The notes under the pieces were generated by a model. The model was not told the origin of the DNA. It was given only the letters and a program-made list of their open reading frames with translations, and did no database searches. Of a DNA stretch of 64,000 bases, positions 22,524 through 34,959 are shown one piece after another. Location of the stretch: assembly GCA_902702965.1 (NCBI GenBank), contig CACRXP010000001.1:4576743-4640742 (forward strand). Direction: 5' to 3'. How positions within the stretch are numbered: the stretch's first letter is position 1; the number at the start of each line of letters is the position of its first letter. A program made the translations under genes and the position numbers. This DNA comes from Spirometra erinaceieuropaei (Eukaryota > Platyhelminthes > Cestoda > Diphyllobothriidea > Diphyllobothriidae).

Positions 22524-23276
22524 ATGGGATACCTTTGCCCGTCGGGAGGCTTCAACCCGCGCAACTTCGTCAACTGGTGCATACGCAAAAGGGACGAAAG
22601 GCCAAACCGCACGGACACCAAATTTTGGCGAGCGCTTCGGTATGTCAAGAACGTTTCAGAAGCTGTCTGCCGCATTCATGCACCACTTGGGGTTGGAGTT
22701 GCATACAGACCGGACGCAACCATCAGGCGTCAGGCAATGAAACCGAAAGACCCACTGCCACGGCAAGAAACGTCTGGAGTCGTTTATCGGATCTGGTACA
22801 GTTGCGGACAAAGCAACTACGCCGAAGAAACCGGAAGACAGCTCCGAACGCGAATAGCGGAACACTCTGCAGCGGTGCACAGAAATGACGCTAGCTTTCA
22901 AATTGAAGCTCATTCGACGAGATCCGGCCACGCATTCAAATACGAGGCCGAAATTCTCGCAGGAGGCGACAACCGCGTGAGCCGCGAGCTGCTTGAGTCA
23001 TGGTTCACTGGCCCCCAGTCCATTATCAAGTGCAGTGGTCTTCCCCTTCCATACTCGGTGCTGAGATTTCGCCTAGGCGGAATAATTAGACACGCGGGGA
23101 GCACACAGGTGAACACTGTTCCCAACGCCTGGGTCAGTGCATCAAATGGTCGAGCAATCATCACACCAACATCCAACGCACGTGATGGAATTGCAGCAAT
23201 TAACGACGCGAATGCCGGCCATCAAACAGACATCATACCAAGTGCAACGATCCCTGATGAAGGAGGAGAACCGTGA
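22524..23276 (+). pseudogene. Penelope-like GIY-YIG endonuclease (P1)
   Basis: A 250-codon frame. A connector (KNVSEAVCRIHAPLGVGVAY) precedes the nuclease core VVYRIWYSCGQSNYAEETGRQLRTRI, where the second motif expected as YVG reads YAE, followed by AEH and HSTRSGHAF. It ends with a tail (PTSNARDGIAAINDANAGHQ) shared with the copy at 47468-48025. Intact enzymes nick the target to prime reverse transcription. The changed YIG motif and the missing RT suggest an inactive copy. The apparent start is not meaningful because the frame runs in from sequence lacking the RT. Confidence 0.8.
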
Positions 23277-23364
23277 ATAGTCATCGTAGTGCGGTAGCAT
23301 GGCGACTGCATCCTATAAATACTGCAGCCCTCTGTACATGAACCACCCGTATCTGCCTTTGTCA

Positions 23365-23398
23365 CTGATAATGGGTTCGAGCAGGAATCCGAAACGTC
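23365..23398 (+). ncRNA. Hammerhead-ribozyme-like motif (P1 tail)
   Basis: Order of parts: CTGATAA (23365-23371; canonical CUGANGA has G where this has A), an extra T, GGGTTC (23373-23378) pairing with GAATCC (23385-23390) across a 6-nt loop, then GAAA (23391-23394) and CGTC. The ACGT at the last core is palindromic, as in minimal hammerheads with a tiny helix III. The G-to-A change in the core would be expected to abolish cleavage. Confidence 0.5.
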
Positions 23399-23460
23399 AA
23401 GCTAATAAAGCTCTTGTCTCAGATATCGTATCTTCTTCTTCAAGACTCCACATATCATCG

Positions 23461-26400
23461 AAAGTCTAAACGCAGAATATAGTTCCTTCTGCGTGAAAAT
23501 AGGGCAAGTGAGAGTTTTCGGCCAATAAAGTTTCTCTCGCTTTCAGACAGGAACGCCCATAATGACCAAATTCTTGCTTATCAAAAATGGTTTTGGTTAA
23601 AACTACATGCGCGAACACTGCAATGAACAACGTTGTTTGTCGTTGCTAATTAATTAGGTGAGAAAGGCTGCTACATTTATTAAATCGTGCCGCGCGTGAC
23701 AACGTCCGAAAACTGTGGACTGCGGAATTACGGTAGCACGGCCTACCAGCTTAGCCTAAGTTCATGGTAGTATTTAGGTCCTTGTAATGCGGTCTTTGTT
23801 GCTTCTTTGGACGCATTGTCAGGGAGATCGATTCGAATGCTCTATGCAGTCGTAAGACAAACTGCGTCAATCAAATTTTCCATGCGGTCTATACTATAGA
23901 ACGTCTGCTTCCGTTTCAGTTAAATATTTCGCCAAAACGGATCATTAATACATTGCCTAGTCAAAATGTCACAACCTGTGATCAAAAACGAAACATTTAT
24001 GTAATTGCTTACCCTACTGATTGTACAGGCGCCAGCTAAAAGACTGAACATGCATGTTTCGTCGATCCTATGCCGCTGCCTGATGCAGTTGCGATGGCTT
24101 CGGCGAATCAATGAGTATTTTGGCGTTTCCATGTGTTTTGGAGACATAAACTCCAGTTGTCATCCCTTTTCTTGTTCCTTACGTCAAATATGTGGATTCT
24201 TTTACATAGAGCGGCCGCTCCTGACGCTCAGAATGCAACATTTTGCAAAGCCTGTGAACGTACGTGGTACGGACGAATACTCTTGTCCAGTCATCGCAAG
24301 GCTTTAGATTCCCTTTTATTGAATGTCCATTTTTCCTCAAAATCAAAAGCAAGCAAGCATGGGCATTGTGCAGATTACAAACGGACACCTGAATCACCTA
24401 AAATACGGTAAGTTGTGGGATCTGTGACAAGAATTCCGTAACATGTACACAAAATTTAAAAAATCAGAAAGTGCTGTTCACTTAAAGCTAACAAACAGAT
24501 TGGGGGAGGTCTTGTTTTCACTATTACCGTTCCCGGTTGTTTATGTGGCTAGTAGACAGCAAAACAACAGAGGCATCAAGGCCTGTCAAAATAATAAACT
24601 GTGCTGTCGATGCACTAGTCTGGACCTTTAACTAGTATCGGTGCTGTCAGTGAGTTGAATAATGCAGCGTCTGCCCACTACTGTCTGTTGGCAGTTTATG
24701 AGTATTACGTGGTTATTCCACTGTAGTTGATTGAGTTCGGCCCACATTTCCATACCAACTTTCGGTAGGAGCCAATAAAGCTTAGCTCCGACTCATCAAC
24801 TCTAAGTTAACGGTTGAAAAACTGAAGTGTTGGAAAGAATAATCTACCAGAAAGCACGCAGGGAACGCATTGGTGAGCCGAACCCCTCACAGCTGTGTCA
24901 TGCAGCGGCAGAATATCGGCGAACCATGTGTTTGAGCTTCTAGCTAGTACCTGTGCTGCCAGTTATGTAAGTCATACAAAACGTGTGACCTTTTCTTTGT
25001 ATAAATTTTCGCTTGAAGGGCTATTGCGGCTTTTTTGAGGATTCATAAACAGTGCTTTTTTACGCGCATTGGATGTTATCCAGGATACTCGGAATCTTTC
25101 AAACGATTTTTCCTAGTACTTGATATTTTGTAGCCTCATTACACTGTCATGTATACACTTTTATCTTAATTACTTGGAAAACTAACATATTTCTCACCGT
25201 GGACTTAATTCACATGGACGGCTAGGTGTCCCCATGCATCACATAAAATTCAGTTAATTGCGATAAATTTGACAGACGACCAGTTCTATTGACGAGCAAA
25301 TTTCCCCTGTGTGCGGAAGCTTTTGTTCCGCGTATCACCACTTGAAAACTTCTCAGGAAATAGCATAATACCGTACAATGGTGGCAAACCGAAAATCTCA
25401 CCCTTTTGTTGGAATGCATCATTTCTGCGTGTTTCATCTCTTCGGCCAAGAAGCTCGTAAGCATATTTATTTACATGGAAGTTGATTTTTGACCAATGAT
25501 GCGGCAATCCCTGCTTTCTTTACCAGAAAATGGTATGATTGCCTTCATTTTAGGCTTGCCTTAATGCGTAATCGGAAAGTGCAATTTCGGGAGCTAGGCA
25601 GATGCTTTTTGATTCTCATCAGTCCAATCTAGACGCATATCGTCATAGCACAATAGCACTTTTGGTTGACTGATCGGCAAATCGTGGTCTGTTTTCTCTG
25701 TCAAAATACCATCGCTAGTGCAAGGCATAGGATTGCGCCATTGTGTGTGTATAGACAATAATTCACTCGAAAGTCACCGTGCCTGCTCTCATCATTCTGT
25801 GGAGCACATGGCGGACATCGTCAGGCACGACGGCGGGACTGTCGTGGTGTTAGCCGCAAGCGACTGACAACCTTACAACGGAGATTGGATGCTAAGGCAA
25901 AGTTTCGTTATCGGACTTCTGCAGAAAGTCATTAGACCGTTATAGAAACAGTCGGTTGTCGCGGCGAACGGAAAGGGAGTTCCGCCATGACCCGAGGCGA
26001 AAAGGACATGTGACCAAGCACGACATTGCAAATCAAGTACTCGTGGGGAATCAGAGCGCCATTCATTGTGTGCTAGATCACCGAGCAGGGATGACGCGCA
26101 AGTTCACGCGTTCGGATCGATCAATGACAGATCGAACATCTGACATTTTACCGCAGGGGCATTCCTCCACCAGAAGTGGCCAATCCGCCACCGACACCCT
26201 ACAGGCCAGAATGCTCTGAGAGCCTCAAGTGTCCTGTAAGTATGGCGAGTTTTGATGAGTTGTTAACTGTGTTACACGAACGGACAGAATAAAGGGGCTG
26301 TGGTCAGATCTGGCTTTCCTTCTCTTACAGGAAATAAGAACAGACGAGTACAATGGCGAAAACCAGGGAAGGACAGTTTGTGTTACACCCTAGATTTGAT

Positions 26401-26829
26401 ATGTATAACTACCTGCAAAAATTAATTTAGTAGACGTTGTTATTAATTCATACTTACAGGAAGTCCACTTGCAGCCACGTCGGTACTCACCATACAACGC
26501 GTTCTGGTTTGGAAAAATTTATTTTTTGTTGGCATGACGATGGCATTCTGAAAACTCCCTTGCAATGGGACTGCAACTGCCTTTGAGTAGGACGTCTTCC
26601 GATGCATAGTGATTGCAGGACAGAATTATGTAGTTACACCTGCCGTCCAAAGATCTTAAACCACGCCTCATGCAGGTGTTCGCATAGCGATTAGTGGTCA
26701 GCCGTAAAAATGCTTTGTTAACAAACAAACTGGCCAGCGACGTGGCTCACTCATACTTTCTAGTGTATCCAAAGTTTTATTTCGATTTAATTGTACATTT
26801 CAACAAATTAATATTACCACAGGAAGTAC
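23461..26829. other. Intergenic, no supported gene
   Basis: Long stretch with only short frames. A segment at 24680-24790 (CTGTTGGCAGTTTATGAG ... GAGCCAATAAAGCTT) resembles 2365-2465 in duplication block A. A segment at 25720-25870 resembles dispersed repeat R1. A frame at 25956-26219 has no recognisable domain. Confidence 0.4.
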
Positions 26830-27599
26830 CGAGTTTAACTATCCTATCAGCGATGATAGGTGTGCAGTGGCACCTGAGCGTGTGTTTGTTGAGCCATGGG
26901 CGGTACACCGGCATTTCCGCCTATTTTTAATAACCTTCTACTATTGATCGCGCTAGACAAATAACTGCACGCACATTTCCGTCCTGCATTCAGAATTGAT
27001 TGGTTTGTCCTCTTGCAATAGGTCTCAAATAGGATGAAGTTTATTTCAAAGCCTAAAGTAATTTTTGGCAATAAGTATTTTCGATGATTAACTGCCTGCG
27101 GCCTCCCAGGATAGGTGCTCCAAATCAAATCGTAACTATCCACCCCTATTCCGCGATAAAGGCAGCTCATATTTCCAATTGTTTGGCCTAAATCGCGAGT
27201 ACGAAATCCGAGACGGTAGAAAAATTTGGCTTATACATTCAACCTTAAACGGATTTTCATAACATGCCCTAGAATGGTGTTTGCAATATATTAATCATAG
27301 ATTAGTTCTATACTAGCCGATATAAATTTTATGGTTTGAGATCTCAGAATACAAAGAGTAATCCACCTAACCTTAGGTGCCTTCACTTCCGTCCCGATAA
27401 CAGCGATAATGGCAAGAGAGAGAGAGAGGGATTCGCTTTACTTTGAAATTATAAATTCAAAATTTTCAACGAAAATTGGCTCCACTCACTGTGGGCAGTA
27501 AATAAGTTAATAGATTATTCCAGCATCAAGAAGTTTAGCACAAAAGGAATGATTATTACAAGGACAGTTTAAGTCTTAGCTTACGTATTTCTACCGCTT

Positions 27600-29050
27600 C
27601 ACACGTAAGACAGCGTGCCAGGAATGGCAATACAGAAGCTCGAAAAGTCTATGTGGGACACAACATAAGTCCGAAGTCCCTTCGCATCGGGTGGGAAGAC
27701 TTCGCAGAAATAAGATCAAAATGCAAGGGATGGGTAACGTCATAATCCGACCAGCAAATTGCTTGACCGTACTGAAATGTCGTTGTAGAATAATATCGAC
27801 TAAAAAAGGTAAGAAACACCAGCGGCAGAAGAGACTTTTCGGAGGACTCGTTTTAAAATTAAAAGATCCTTTTTGAGCAAAGCAGGAGAAGTGACGGCAC
27901 AGCAGTAAAGGATAAGAGGAAGAATGCAGGCATCGATGAATCGCCAGACTAAGGGTTGAGTTGTGTGCTAGGAACGTAAACGACGAATTTAATAAAGAAG
28001 TTTACGAACTTTAGCAAATAGGGACTCAATATGGAGGGAACATGAGAGATTTGAGGGCAAAGTAACGCTAAGGTACCTGAAACAGGATACCTCGTCAGGA
28101 AGGATGTCAGAGGATTCAGGACTAGGAGAGGGCTGCAGTCGGAAAATACACTGAGCTGATTTTTGGTTGTTCATTTGGAGACCATTTTCCTCCGACCACG
28201 CTAGGACATGGTTTAGGCTATCCTTTAGAGACCGGAGGTGTGTCTGACTTTTGAGATGATGACCAACAACCACATCATCAACATACTTAACCAAAAGGCA
28301 GTCGTTAGGGGATCTTAGATCATCGGTGTCGAGGGAGAAAAGTTGAGGGGATAAAATGGAACCTTGAAGAACTCCGCAATCATTGGGAAGGACCATAGAT
28401 TTCCGTTTGCCAGGTTAAACAAATTGAGTGCGGGCAGTAAAATAATCGTTATGCCAAGAAACGAACCAGCCTGGAGAGCCGCACGCGGATGTTTTGATAT
28501 GGAAAAGAGGACTCGGGGCGGTTTTGAAGGCGGAGGAGTAGTCAAGAAAAAACATGCGTACTCGCGGCAACCCTTGTCTAAACAGCATCTAAAGTACTGC
28601 GTTTCGCTTTATATGCAAATTGTAAAGGGTCGGAAAAACTGGAAGTAAAGGCCTTATAATATCTAGGGCAACACTTTCAGCAAGATTTTTTGTGCGAATG
28701 AGCAGGCAATTGGATGAAAAGACCAAAATTAGCGGTTTTTTAGGGATGGGAATGATTGGCACTGTACATCAGGTGCTGGAAATCTTGGACTCCATGAAAG
28801 ACATGCCAATAAGCTGCGTTATGATACGGGTTATCTGATAACAACAAGATTTAAGAAGAAAACGCGAGATACCATCCGGTCCGGCAGCTGTAGATCCACG
28901 GAAATTTTTAAGGCGTTTCTCTGCTGTTGTCACAGACACGGGTTGGAAAGCATATATTGTTAGGGGAATTTCATTTAGGAGAAGATGAGAGTCATTGTGA
29001 CTAATGAAAACATTTTTATTTAAAGAGCCTAGATCAGCATCCATATGTAC
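27600..29050 (-). pseudogene. LINE reverse transcriptase, broken copy
   Basis: Read on the minus strand from 29044: LKNFRGSTAAGPDGISRF (RT fingers), a broken middle part, then GVLQGSILSPQLFS (motif B, about 28370) and YVDD (motif C, about 28280, catalytic Asp retained) followed by HVLAWSEENGLQMN and a thumb-like part to 27989. Decayed C-terminal sequence continues to about 27600. The spacing YVDD after QGSxLSPxLF is typical of CR1/jockey-type LINEs. At least two shifts break it. It sits inside duplication block B and is absent from block A, so it inserted after the duplication or was lost from A. Confidence 0.75.
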
Positions 29051-29210
29051 CAGTGTGTGGCGATGGCCAGTGAGACGCTTAAGATTCTTCCAAATTTCAG
29101 GGAGAAAATGAGGAAGAAAGATGAGGTAAAAAGTTAACTAACTAACAGGTTATTTAGCCTGTGAATCTCTGTTTTTATTAAGACTGTAACGTCCTCAAGG
29201 CTGTCGCGTA

Positions 29211-29840
29211 CACTAGGTGGGCTAACTCATGAAATATAAACCGACATTCCGAAATGCGTTTTTGTTTCGAGAAGATTAGTTAAGTAGGGTTGTAAAACTA
29301 GTCAATCTGCAAACAAATTCTAAAATATTTCAGTTATTTCAGAAGGCTGGCCTTTGAATGAACTTCCTTCGGGTGCATGCAAAAACTACACTTTTTAATA
29401 AATGACTATTTAATAAGCATAAATTTTTCTAATTGCTTTTCGATGTCCCTAAAAGTCCAATTATATTTCATTGAAAGCATGCATAACAATGTTCATTCTT
29501 TTGTTCATTTGGTAGATAATTACGTCTTCTTCTAAGTATATACTCAAAGGAGGGACATAAATCGGTTTTTAAAACGTTTTCCAATTCCAGAGTAATTTTG
29601 AACCCGCTCCACCGTAACACCTGGTTTCAGGAATTAGAAACAGCATGCCGTATATTGTTCGTGTACGGAAAACCTCACATTTCTTTACGGCAATAAAGGA
29701 AGGGGGCCATATTCGGTTCATAAAATAAGCAGTGAATTTGATCCTTATTGCTACCTTTACAAGCCTCTTTGGTTAATGCAGAGATATGACGATTTATGAA
29801 CGGCATTTCACGGTAATTAAACGTCCCGCAATTAGAATAA
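29211..29840. mobile_element. Foldback element F2, right arm missing
   Basis: Starts CACTAGGTGGGCTAACTCATG after TA, nearly the same terminus as F7 (50611), and follows F7 through the left arm and spacer (landmarks ATGCAGAGATATGACG and TTCACGGTAATTAA). The right arm is absent; sequence after about 29840 no longer matches. Confidence 0.65.
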
Positions 29841-29997
29841 ACTTGCATACACCTGTAACTCAAAATTTTGCCTTCATTCGAATTATTCCCTTCCTGCCAA
29901 GATGTCAAAATTATGAACATTTTAGGATAGCGAACCGCGCCCCCTTACCGCAAAGTTGTGCCAGTGGAGATGTGACCTCCATGTGTCCTGTATACGC

Positions 29998-30985
29998 CAG
30001 TAATTGGTCTCATGAAATATAAACGAAATACTTTAATGCGTTTCCGCTCGGCAGGATTACTTGAGCAGGGTTGTAATACAGGTTATATTGCGACATAATC
30101 CCATGAAATTTTAAACAATACAGAATGTTGACTTTTGAATGTATTTCTTTCCTGCCATCTGAAAAGATCACACTCAGTAGTGAACGATTGTTTAAATAGT
30201 GGGAACTCTTTATTGATTTCCAATGTTCCATAAGTTCGAATGTATTTTGTAGAAAAAATATCCTTTCTTGCATTCATTTGGTAGCAAATCACGTCTTCTT
30301 GAAAATTTATACTAAGAGAAAGGCTATATTTTCGCTGTATAAAGTTTTCATCTCCCTCAAAAATTTGAGCTCTATCTGCCATGGCATTTGTGTTCAGGAT
30401 TTTCAGTCTAAAAACCATATACCTTCCGTATAATTAAAAATTCCCGTTCCTTTAAACCATTATGAAAATATCACATGGGACTCATAGCATTTTGCTACGG
30501 ACGTGGGCAAATTTGCATACTTAATGAGGAAGATTGTTAAGCAGACAGTCGCAATTCTATTTAAATTGATATCTCATAGACTTAAAAATATCATAATCAC
30601 AGGCCTTTTTTTTAAAACGACAAGGTATTCTTAGTCGTTGGCGATGACATGATTTACTACTTAATAAATACACGAATGGATACTTTTACGCATGTTTACT
30701 AGACAATATATTGGAATTTATGGTGGCATCGAAAATCTATCGAAAAGAAGGCGTACTACTTAGGTGCCAATTTTAATAGAGTTCAAATTTGTAAGCAACT
30801 GAAAAAATGCACTCGAAAACTACCATCTGGCGTGTCTGAAACATTGTGGGAATATGCCGCCAGACTGTTAATCGTATGATCAAAAGCAAGTAATCCTTTA
30901 TAATATTTAACACATTTCGGGATTTCATCTAACATTTTGGGAAATAGTCTGGCCAAAGTAATTGACCACTCTGGTAGCGCGCAGG
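29998..30985. mobile_element. Foldback element F3
   Basis: Starts CAGTAATTGGTCTCATG after a C. The left arm runs to about 30370, followed by spacer and a decayed right arm to about 30985 (AAGTAATCCTTTATAATATT, then ACATTTCGGGATTTCATC). Terminal sequence is closest to F8. The right terminus is degraded, so its border is approximate. Confidence 0.5.
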
Positions 30986-31340
30986 CCGATTTACCAGAGA
31001 ACCGATCACTACGCCAGCATCCAACACGGCTGATAAGATTTCGGGAATTAGCAACTTGCATGACGGCCATCAAGTAATTAGCGCACTAGCGGGTAGTAAG
31101 CCTTGAGGAAGGGGAGAGCGGCTAATTGCCATAGTTATGCGGTAGCATAGAGACTGTATTCCATAAATACTGCAACTTCCTGTGCACAAATAGTCCGTTT
31201 TTGTCACTGTCTCTGATGATGGGTTCAAGTGAGAATCCAAAACGTCAGACGAACAAAACCCTTGGTCCAGCAATCGTTTTTACTTCCTATCAACTAGTTC
31301 CTGGAACTCGCCTATTCGCTTGTATTGACAGAGAATGCAG
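30985..31340 (+). mobile_element. Penelope-like element tail (P1 family)
   Basis: Decayed coding sequence at 31015-31080 corresponds to the endonuclease C-terminal tail of P1 (PTSNARDGIAAI region). It is followed by GCGGTAGCATAGAGACTG, which matches 23291-23310, and by the hammerhead-like motif and CAGCAATCG/GGAACTCG region seen at the 3' end of P1. No nuclease core remains. Confidence 0.6.
31198..31260 (+). ncRNA. Hammerhead-ribozyme-like motif with helix I (30.98 kb tail)
   Basis: CTGATGA at 31213-31219 is canonical. An extra T, then GGGTTC (31221-31226) pairs with GAATCC (31233-31238) around a 6-nt loop. The second core reads AAAA (31239-31242) where GAAA is expected, followed by CGTC (31243-31246). 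Helix I can form: TCT just before the core pairs with AGA just after CGTC, and TTTTTGT (31198-31204) pairs with ACAAAA (31253-31258) beyond an internal loop. The missing G in the second core would be expected to inactivate it. Confidence 0.5.
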
Positions 31341-31479
31341 TGGTAATAAAACGCAGTTGTTAGACAACGATGTGCCGACCAAGATAAACACCCTACAGGG
31401 ATCCTGTGCATGGCATGATGGCCTATGTCTCAGTAGTCAACGCATTAATATTGTCACAAGTGTTTGTAGTTGTTACGGT

Positions 31480-31960
31480 ATTTGCTCGGCCGTTTGGTTC
31501 ACCAGTGCCCGCAAGCCGGTCACGTGGTAGATGCGATGGGTTATATCGGATTCCGGCAGGCGTTATCGCATTTGCGCCCCATGACAAATGCCAACACTTT
31601 CGGGGTGCGGTGACGGACCCGGTTACCGGCGTACGTCGCGCTCACTGGGATCCCTGCCACACTCTTGTTGTTGTTGGTCAAAAACCTGGTCATTTACTGT
31701 GTGGACAGTAGGGTGTAGAGTGGAGTCCGAGGTGCGGGCTCGGCCGTGTCATCCACCCGCGCCCTCCTCCATCTCCGGTCTTCTTGACTCTGCCTTGACA
31801 CCGAGTACAGGTGGGGGAGGAGGAGAGAGTGCGGTAGATGCTGTACAAGTCCACAATCAGCATAAACTAGAGTTTCACACAATTCACCATCCCTGTTCTC
31901 ACCTTGTAGTGGAGCACCTGGTGGACATCATCGAAACCGACGGTAGAAAAGTCGTTTGGC
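31480..31960 (+). repeat. Dispersed repeat R1
   Basis: Matches 43330-43690 along its length: GAGAGAGTGCGGTAGATGCTG here, GAGAGAGTGAGGTAGATGCAG there, followed by similar AAGTC and TAAACTA stretches. It is inserted in duplication block B and absent at the matching point of block A. The overlapping open frames (31588-32151 and others) are not conserved in the other copies. Confidence 0.6.
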
Positions 31961-32697
31961 CAGAACTATTAGCGAAGACGCGACTCGACCATGTCCACCT
32001 GCAAGGTTCGTTGTTCTGCCATGGGCGAATGTATGGTATTGAATACTCAACTCCCTGGTCGGCAACAGAAGGAGGCCTCCCAATGCCTCTAAATCTCGTC
32101 ATTTGGCATTGCATATGTATTGGCGTGCAGGCTTCTCGGAGTGATTGCTGAGATTCGAATGTCTCTTTAGGATTCACAGGCTTCAGGCAATGCCTATTGC
32201 GTAGAACCACAACGTTGTAGCCTACCTTTCTAACTAACCATTGCGCATGTTGTGGTCTGCATCCATAAAAGTTAGAGGAGTGTTTTACGTGGTAACAGCC
32301 CACAGCTCCAATATACGTTGACGCGGCCGCAGGGGTTTATTGTCGATTATCATAGTTAGTACGATTGCTCAGAAATCCCTGAGAAATACCATAGGATGTG
32401 CAAGTGAACAACTACCGTTTTCAACTTAACAAACCAGACACAACCGAACGATGTGTAAATTGGTGAAGGTATGAAACGGACAAGAGTAAGTTGGATACAG
32501 TTTCAGAGAACATTTATATATTTTGCCATAGGAATATTTAGTGACCTTTCAGTGTGCATGTTGATGGAAGGAAGCTTGAATAGGCGATAGGATTGTGCAG
32601 ATATAGGAGGCATTTTCTGAGCAAGTGCATCAATAGTCTTGCAGGTAGTATAGCTAGAAATAAACAGAAGCATTCATTGGTATAAGCGGAGCATTTT

Positions 32698-33768
32698 TCA
32701 TGGCGTAGTGCATCCTCTATCAGCACTCGTTGCTTCGGGAATGTGTTGATCCCTTATTTCAGTTTGATTGATGTTTGATTCATCCTCAGTTAGCTTGGAG
32801 ATAAGTCGCTTCCAGAATCGTATGCATGGCGCCCTCAGCGCCGGAATGTAGACAGCGATGATGACTGGGGAGAGGAGTAATTGATGGTAAAGAAGCAGAG
32901 TGCCAATTCTATCCGGCACACTGTAGATTACCATTGTGCACCACCCTAATGCACAGCTAAACGGGTACATTGTATTGTAGAGACTGAATGCTAGAAAGTT
33001 AAGTGATAGGGGTACAGTGCACATAGATGCTGTCATCCAACCACGCGGCCGAATTAGTTCCGCCATCTGCTCCGTGGGAGTTCCAGGAAAAACCAAACTA
33101 TTCCAGGTGTCCGAAAGCTCCTCTGCTGGTGTGTTTCGTACCCACTGGATAATCTTGTAACATGAGATACACAAGATAATGGGGCTGATGACTACGGCCA
33201 GACCGAATCGTACAAATGTCCCCATGTAAGCAGCGACGAGGGCCCAATGGGCAATATCCTTTTCAAGACACATGCAATACATGCCATTCCATTTCACCAC
33301 AAATGCCTGGCACAGAATACTGAGGACACTATTAAGACCTAAAATCAGTAAGTACGTGAGATCGGAGAACAGAGAAGGAGAGAAAGAGTACTGGTATCCA
33401 TAGGTAATCTGAATTGCCCTGTTTCCCACCAAGAAGTTCAGGATCAGAGCGCCAAATATGTAAGAAACGTCGAAGATATAGCGGCTTCTCCAGAGATGGC
33501 ACACAATCCGACCAAAGATAGGGTCCTTGGGCATAAATTGGTGGGGCACGGCGTGATTGAGGAAACCGATTAAACTACAGATCACAGTAGATGCAGTCAG
33601 AGCTCGCAGTTGAATTAAATAACTCATTGTTCTGCCTGTTAAAAAACAGAGCGTTATCAGTATGCCGAGATTCAGGACCAGACTTGCAGAACTCACGACG
33701 GCAGTGAAGACGAAGATGGCGTCTCTCGGTGGGGCGCTGGTAGGGCATATCCAGTAGGCGACGTCCAT
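32698..33768 (-). CDS. Rhodopsin-like seven-transmembrane receptor (receptor 2)
   Basis: A 356-codon intronless frame, about 86% identical to receptor 1 by hand count with no gap. The helix pattern, Cys90, G-N-R (R117), Cys165/Cys167, WVRNTP (209-214) and the helix 7 ending YIPALR are all kept. Differences cluster in the first extracellular loop (residues 73-82), the third cytoplasmic loop (216-240) and the C-terminal tail (after 328), while transmembrane helices are nearly unchanged. Helix 7 has S300 before P301 where receptor 1 has F. The same ATG context as receptor 1 is kept. It lies in duplication block B. The retained frame against indel-rich flanks implies selection on the protein. Confidence 0.88.
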   Translation of the reverse strand: MDVAYWICPTSAPPRDAIFVFTAVVSSASLVLNLGILITLCFLTGRTMSYLIQLRALTASTVICSLIGFLNHAVPHQFMPKDPIFGRIVCHLWRSRYIFDVSYIFGALILNFLVGNRAIQITYGYQYSFSPSLFSDLTYLLILGLNSVLSILCQAFVVKWNGMYCMCLEKDIAHWALVAAYMGTFVRFGLAVVISPIILCISCYKIIQWVRNTPAEELSDTWNSLVFPGTPTEQMAELIRPRGWMTASMCTVPLSLNFLAFSLYNTMYPFSCALGWCTMVIYSVPDRIGTLLLYHQLLLSPVIIAVYIPALRAPCIRFWKRLISKLTEDESNINQTEIRDQHIPEATSADRGCTTP

Positions 33769-34450
33769 TTTATGTCCGAGGTGTCAGTGCGTCACTGATA
33801 TACTGATATAGGTATGTGTTAAACTATTTATTTTGTAAATTGTCTCAATGATAACTGGAAAGACAGTGCGTCGGGAATGTGGTCTGTTGGTTAGCACCCA
33901 GTATGTGCCAAGTATTCGCTCTGAAATTCTTCGCTTCCTGCTGAATAACGAAAAGATACTGGTATAAATTATTGTCACGGCGAATTGCATTTATACAGGG
34001 ACGAAGCGTTGCTATTGGTCGGATGGTTCCTATGCTACTGTTGCTAATTTGCAAGGTCCCCTCTATTTGTCTTCTGTTATGCCATCCTCTCGCTCATTGC
34101 TCCTAACGTCTGTGAGCTGCGCATTACTATTTTTGTGCCTTTTGACCCATACCCTGGAAAATTCTTAAATGAGACATGCATCCCTTCCCTGCCTTTCTGC
34201 ACTGAATTCAAATGCCTTTGGTTGGAACAAAAACGTCACATTAGACGCCCTTTTTCACATACTTCCTCGGACGTGGAGATGTTAGTGCTTTTGTGACAGC
34301 AGGCGATTGCAGTTGTGGCCACCTGTCAAACCTGCCTGAATTGCCCGAATACGATGGGCGCATGGATCACGATGGCTCATGAAATGCGTTATTTGGTTTG
34401 TTCAAAGTCTACTTAAGCCATTAGCCGTTTTCGCACACAACTACAGCGCT

Positions 34451-34955
34451 TGATTAGTGAATCCCCGTGGTATGTCACTCACCGTGCCGACTCCCATCCC
34501 CGTGCAGCCTGACTTGGACAAAACCAACCTGCACTAGAGTGTAGAGAGCAGCGGAGGTTGATTCGTCACTTTATTTTAACTTAAATATTGAGCAACATTC
34601 CGTATCTAATGCTATAACGTCATGTATTGTTCCCTTAACCCAGTATCTTTCGCTGGTTAATTTTGAAAATAGTTAACTTCGTAATTTCTTGGATTTCAAA
34701 TGCCAGAAATCATCGTATGGAACGATGCGGACACTGCGGATCAGTCGGCACATGGGGCAACAGAAACATCAGTGAAACACGTCTCTAGGCTTTAGCTAGC
34801 ACCCATTGGCGAAATAACACTGACTAACAGCTTAAACGAGTGCATATAGTTGTGCATCTAGAACTGTGTCTTAAGACTTTCATTGCACTCAGAAACAGGT
34901 CAACGAACAAAGGGAGACACCGATGAGCTCGTTCCTGTCTGGCACGAGCAACTGG
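34451..34955. other. Intergenic, no supported feature
   Basis: Sequence beyond the end of duplication block B. GGCTTTAGCTAGCACC at 34788 resembles GAGCTTCTAGCTAGTACC at 24932, a short dispersed repeat. No gene was recognised. Confidence 0.4.
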
Positions 34956-34959
34956 TCTT

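Larger units (their letters stand above)
22365..23460 (+). mobile_element. Penelope-like element P1, 5'-truncated, with repeated ends
   Basis: The copy holds the C-terminal GIY-YIG endonuclease part plus a 3' tail. The segment GCTAATAAAGCTCTTGTC occurs both before the coding part (22405) and after it (23401), with following sequence also alike, so the piece is bounded by direct repeats as is usual for this class. No RT is present. The tail carries a hammerhead-like motif at 23365-23398. Relatives lie at 30985-31340 (+), 47300-48025 (-) and 55571-55893 (-). Confidence 0.75.
26830..34450. repeat. Segmental duplication, copy B (receptor block with insertions)
   Basis: Colinear with 1000-5040 at the points listed for copy A. 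Between 27130 and about 31330 it is interrupted by a LINE RT (27600-29050), two foldbacks and a Penelope-like tail, and it also carries dispersed repeat R1 at 31480-31960. The receptor-proximal part, about 31965-34440, is uninterrupted. Confidence 0.65.

Noticed and set aside
31588..32151. 187-codon plus-strand frame
   Set aside because: Lies in dispersed repeat R1 and block B; not conserved in the other R1 copies and no domain.
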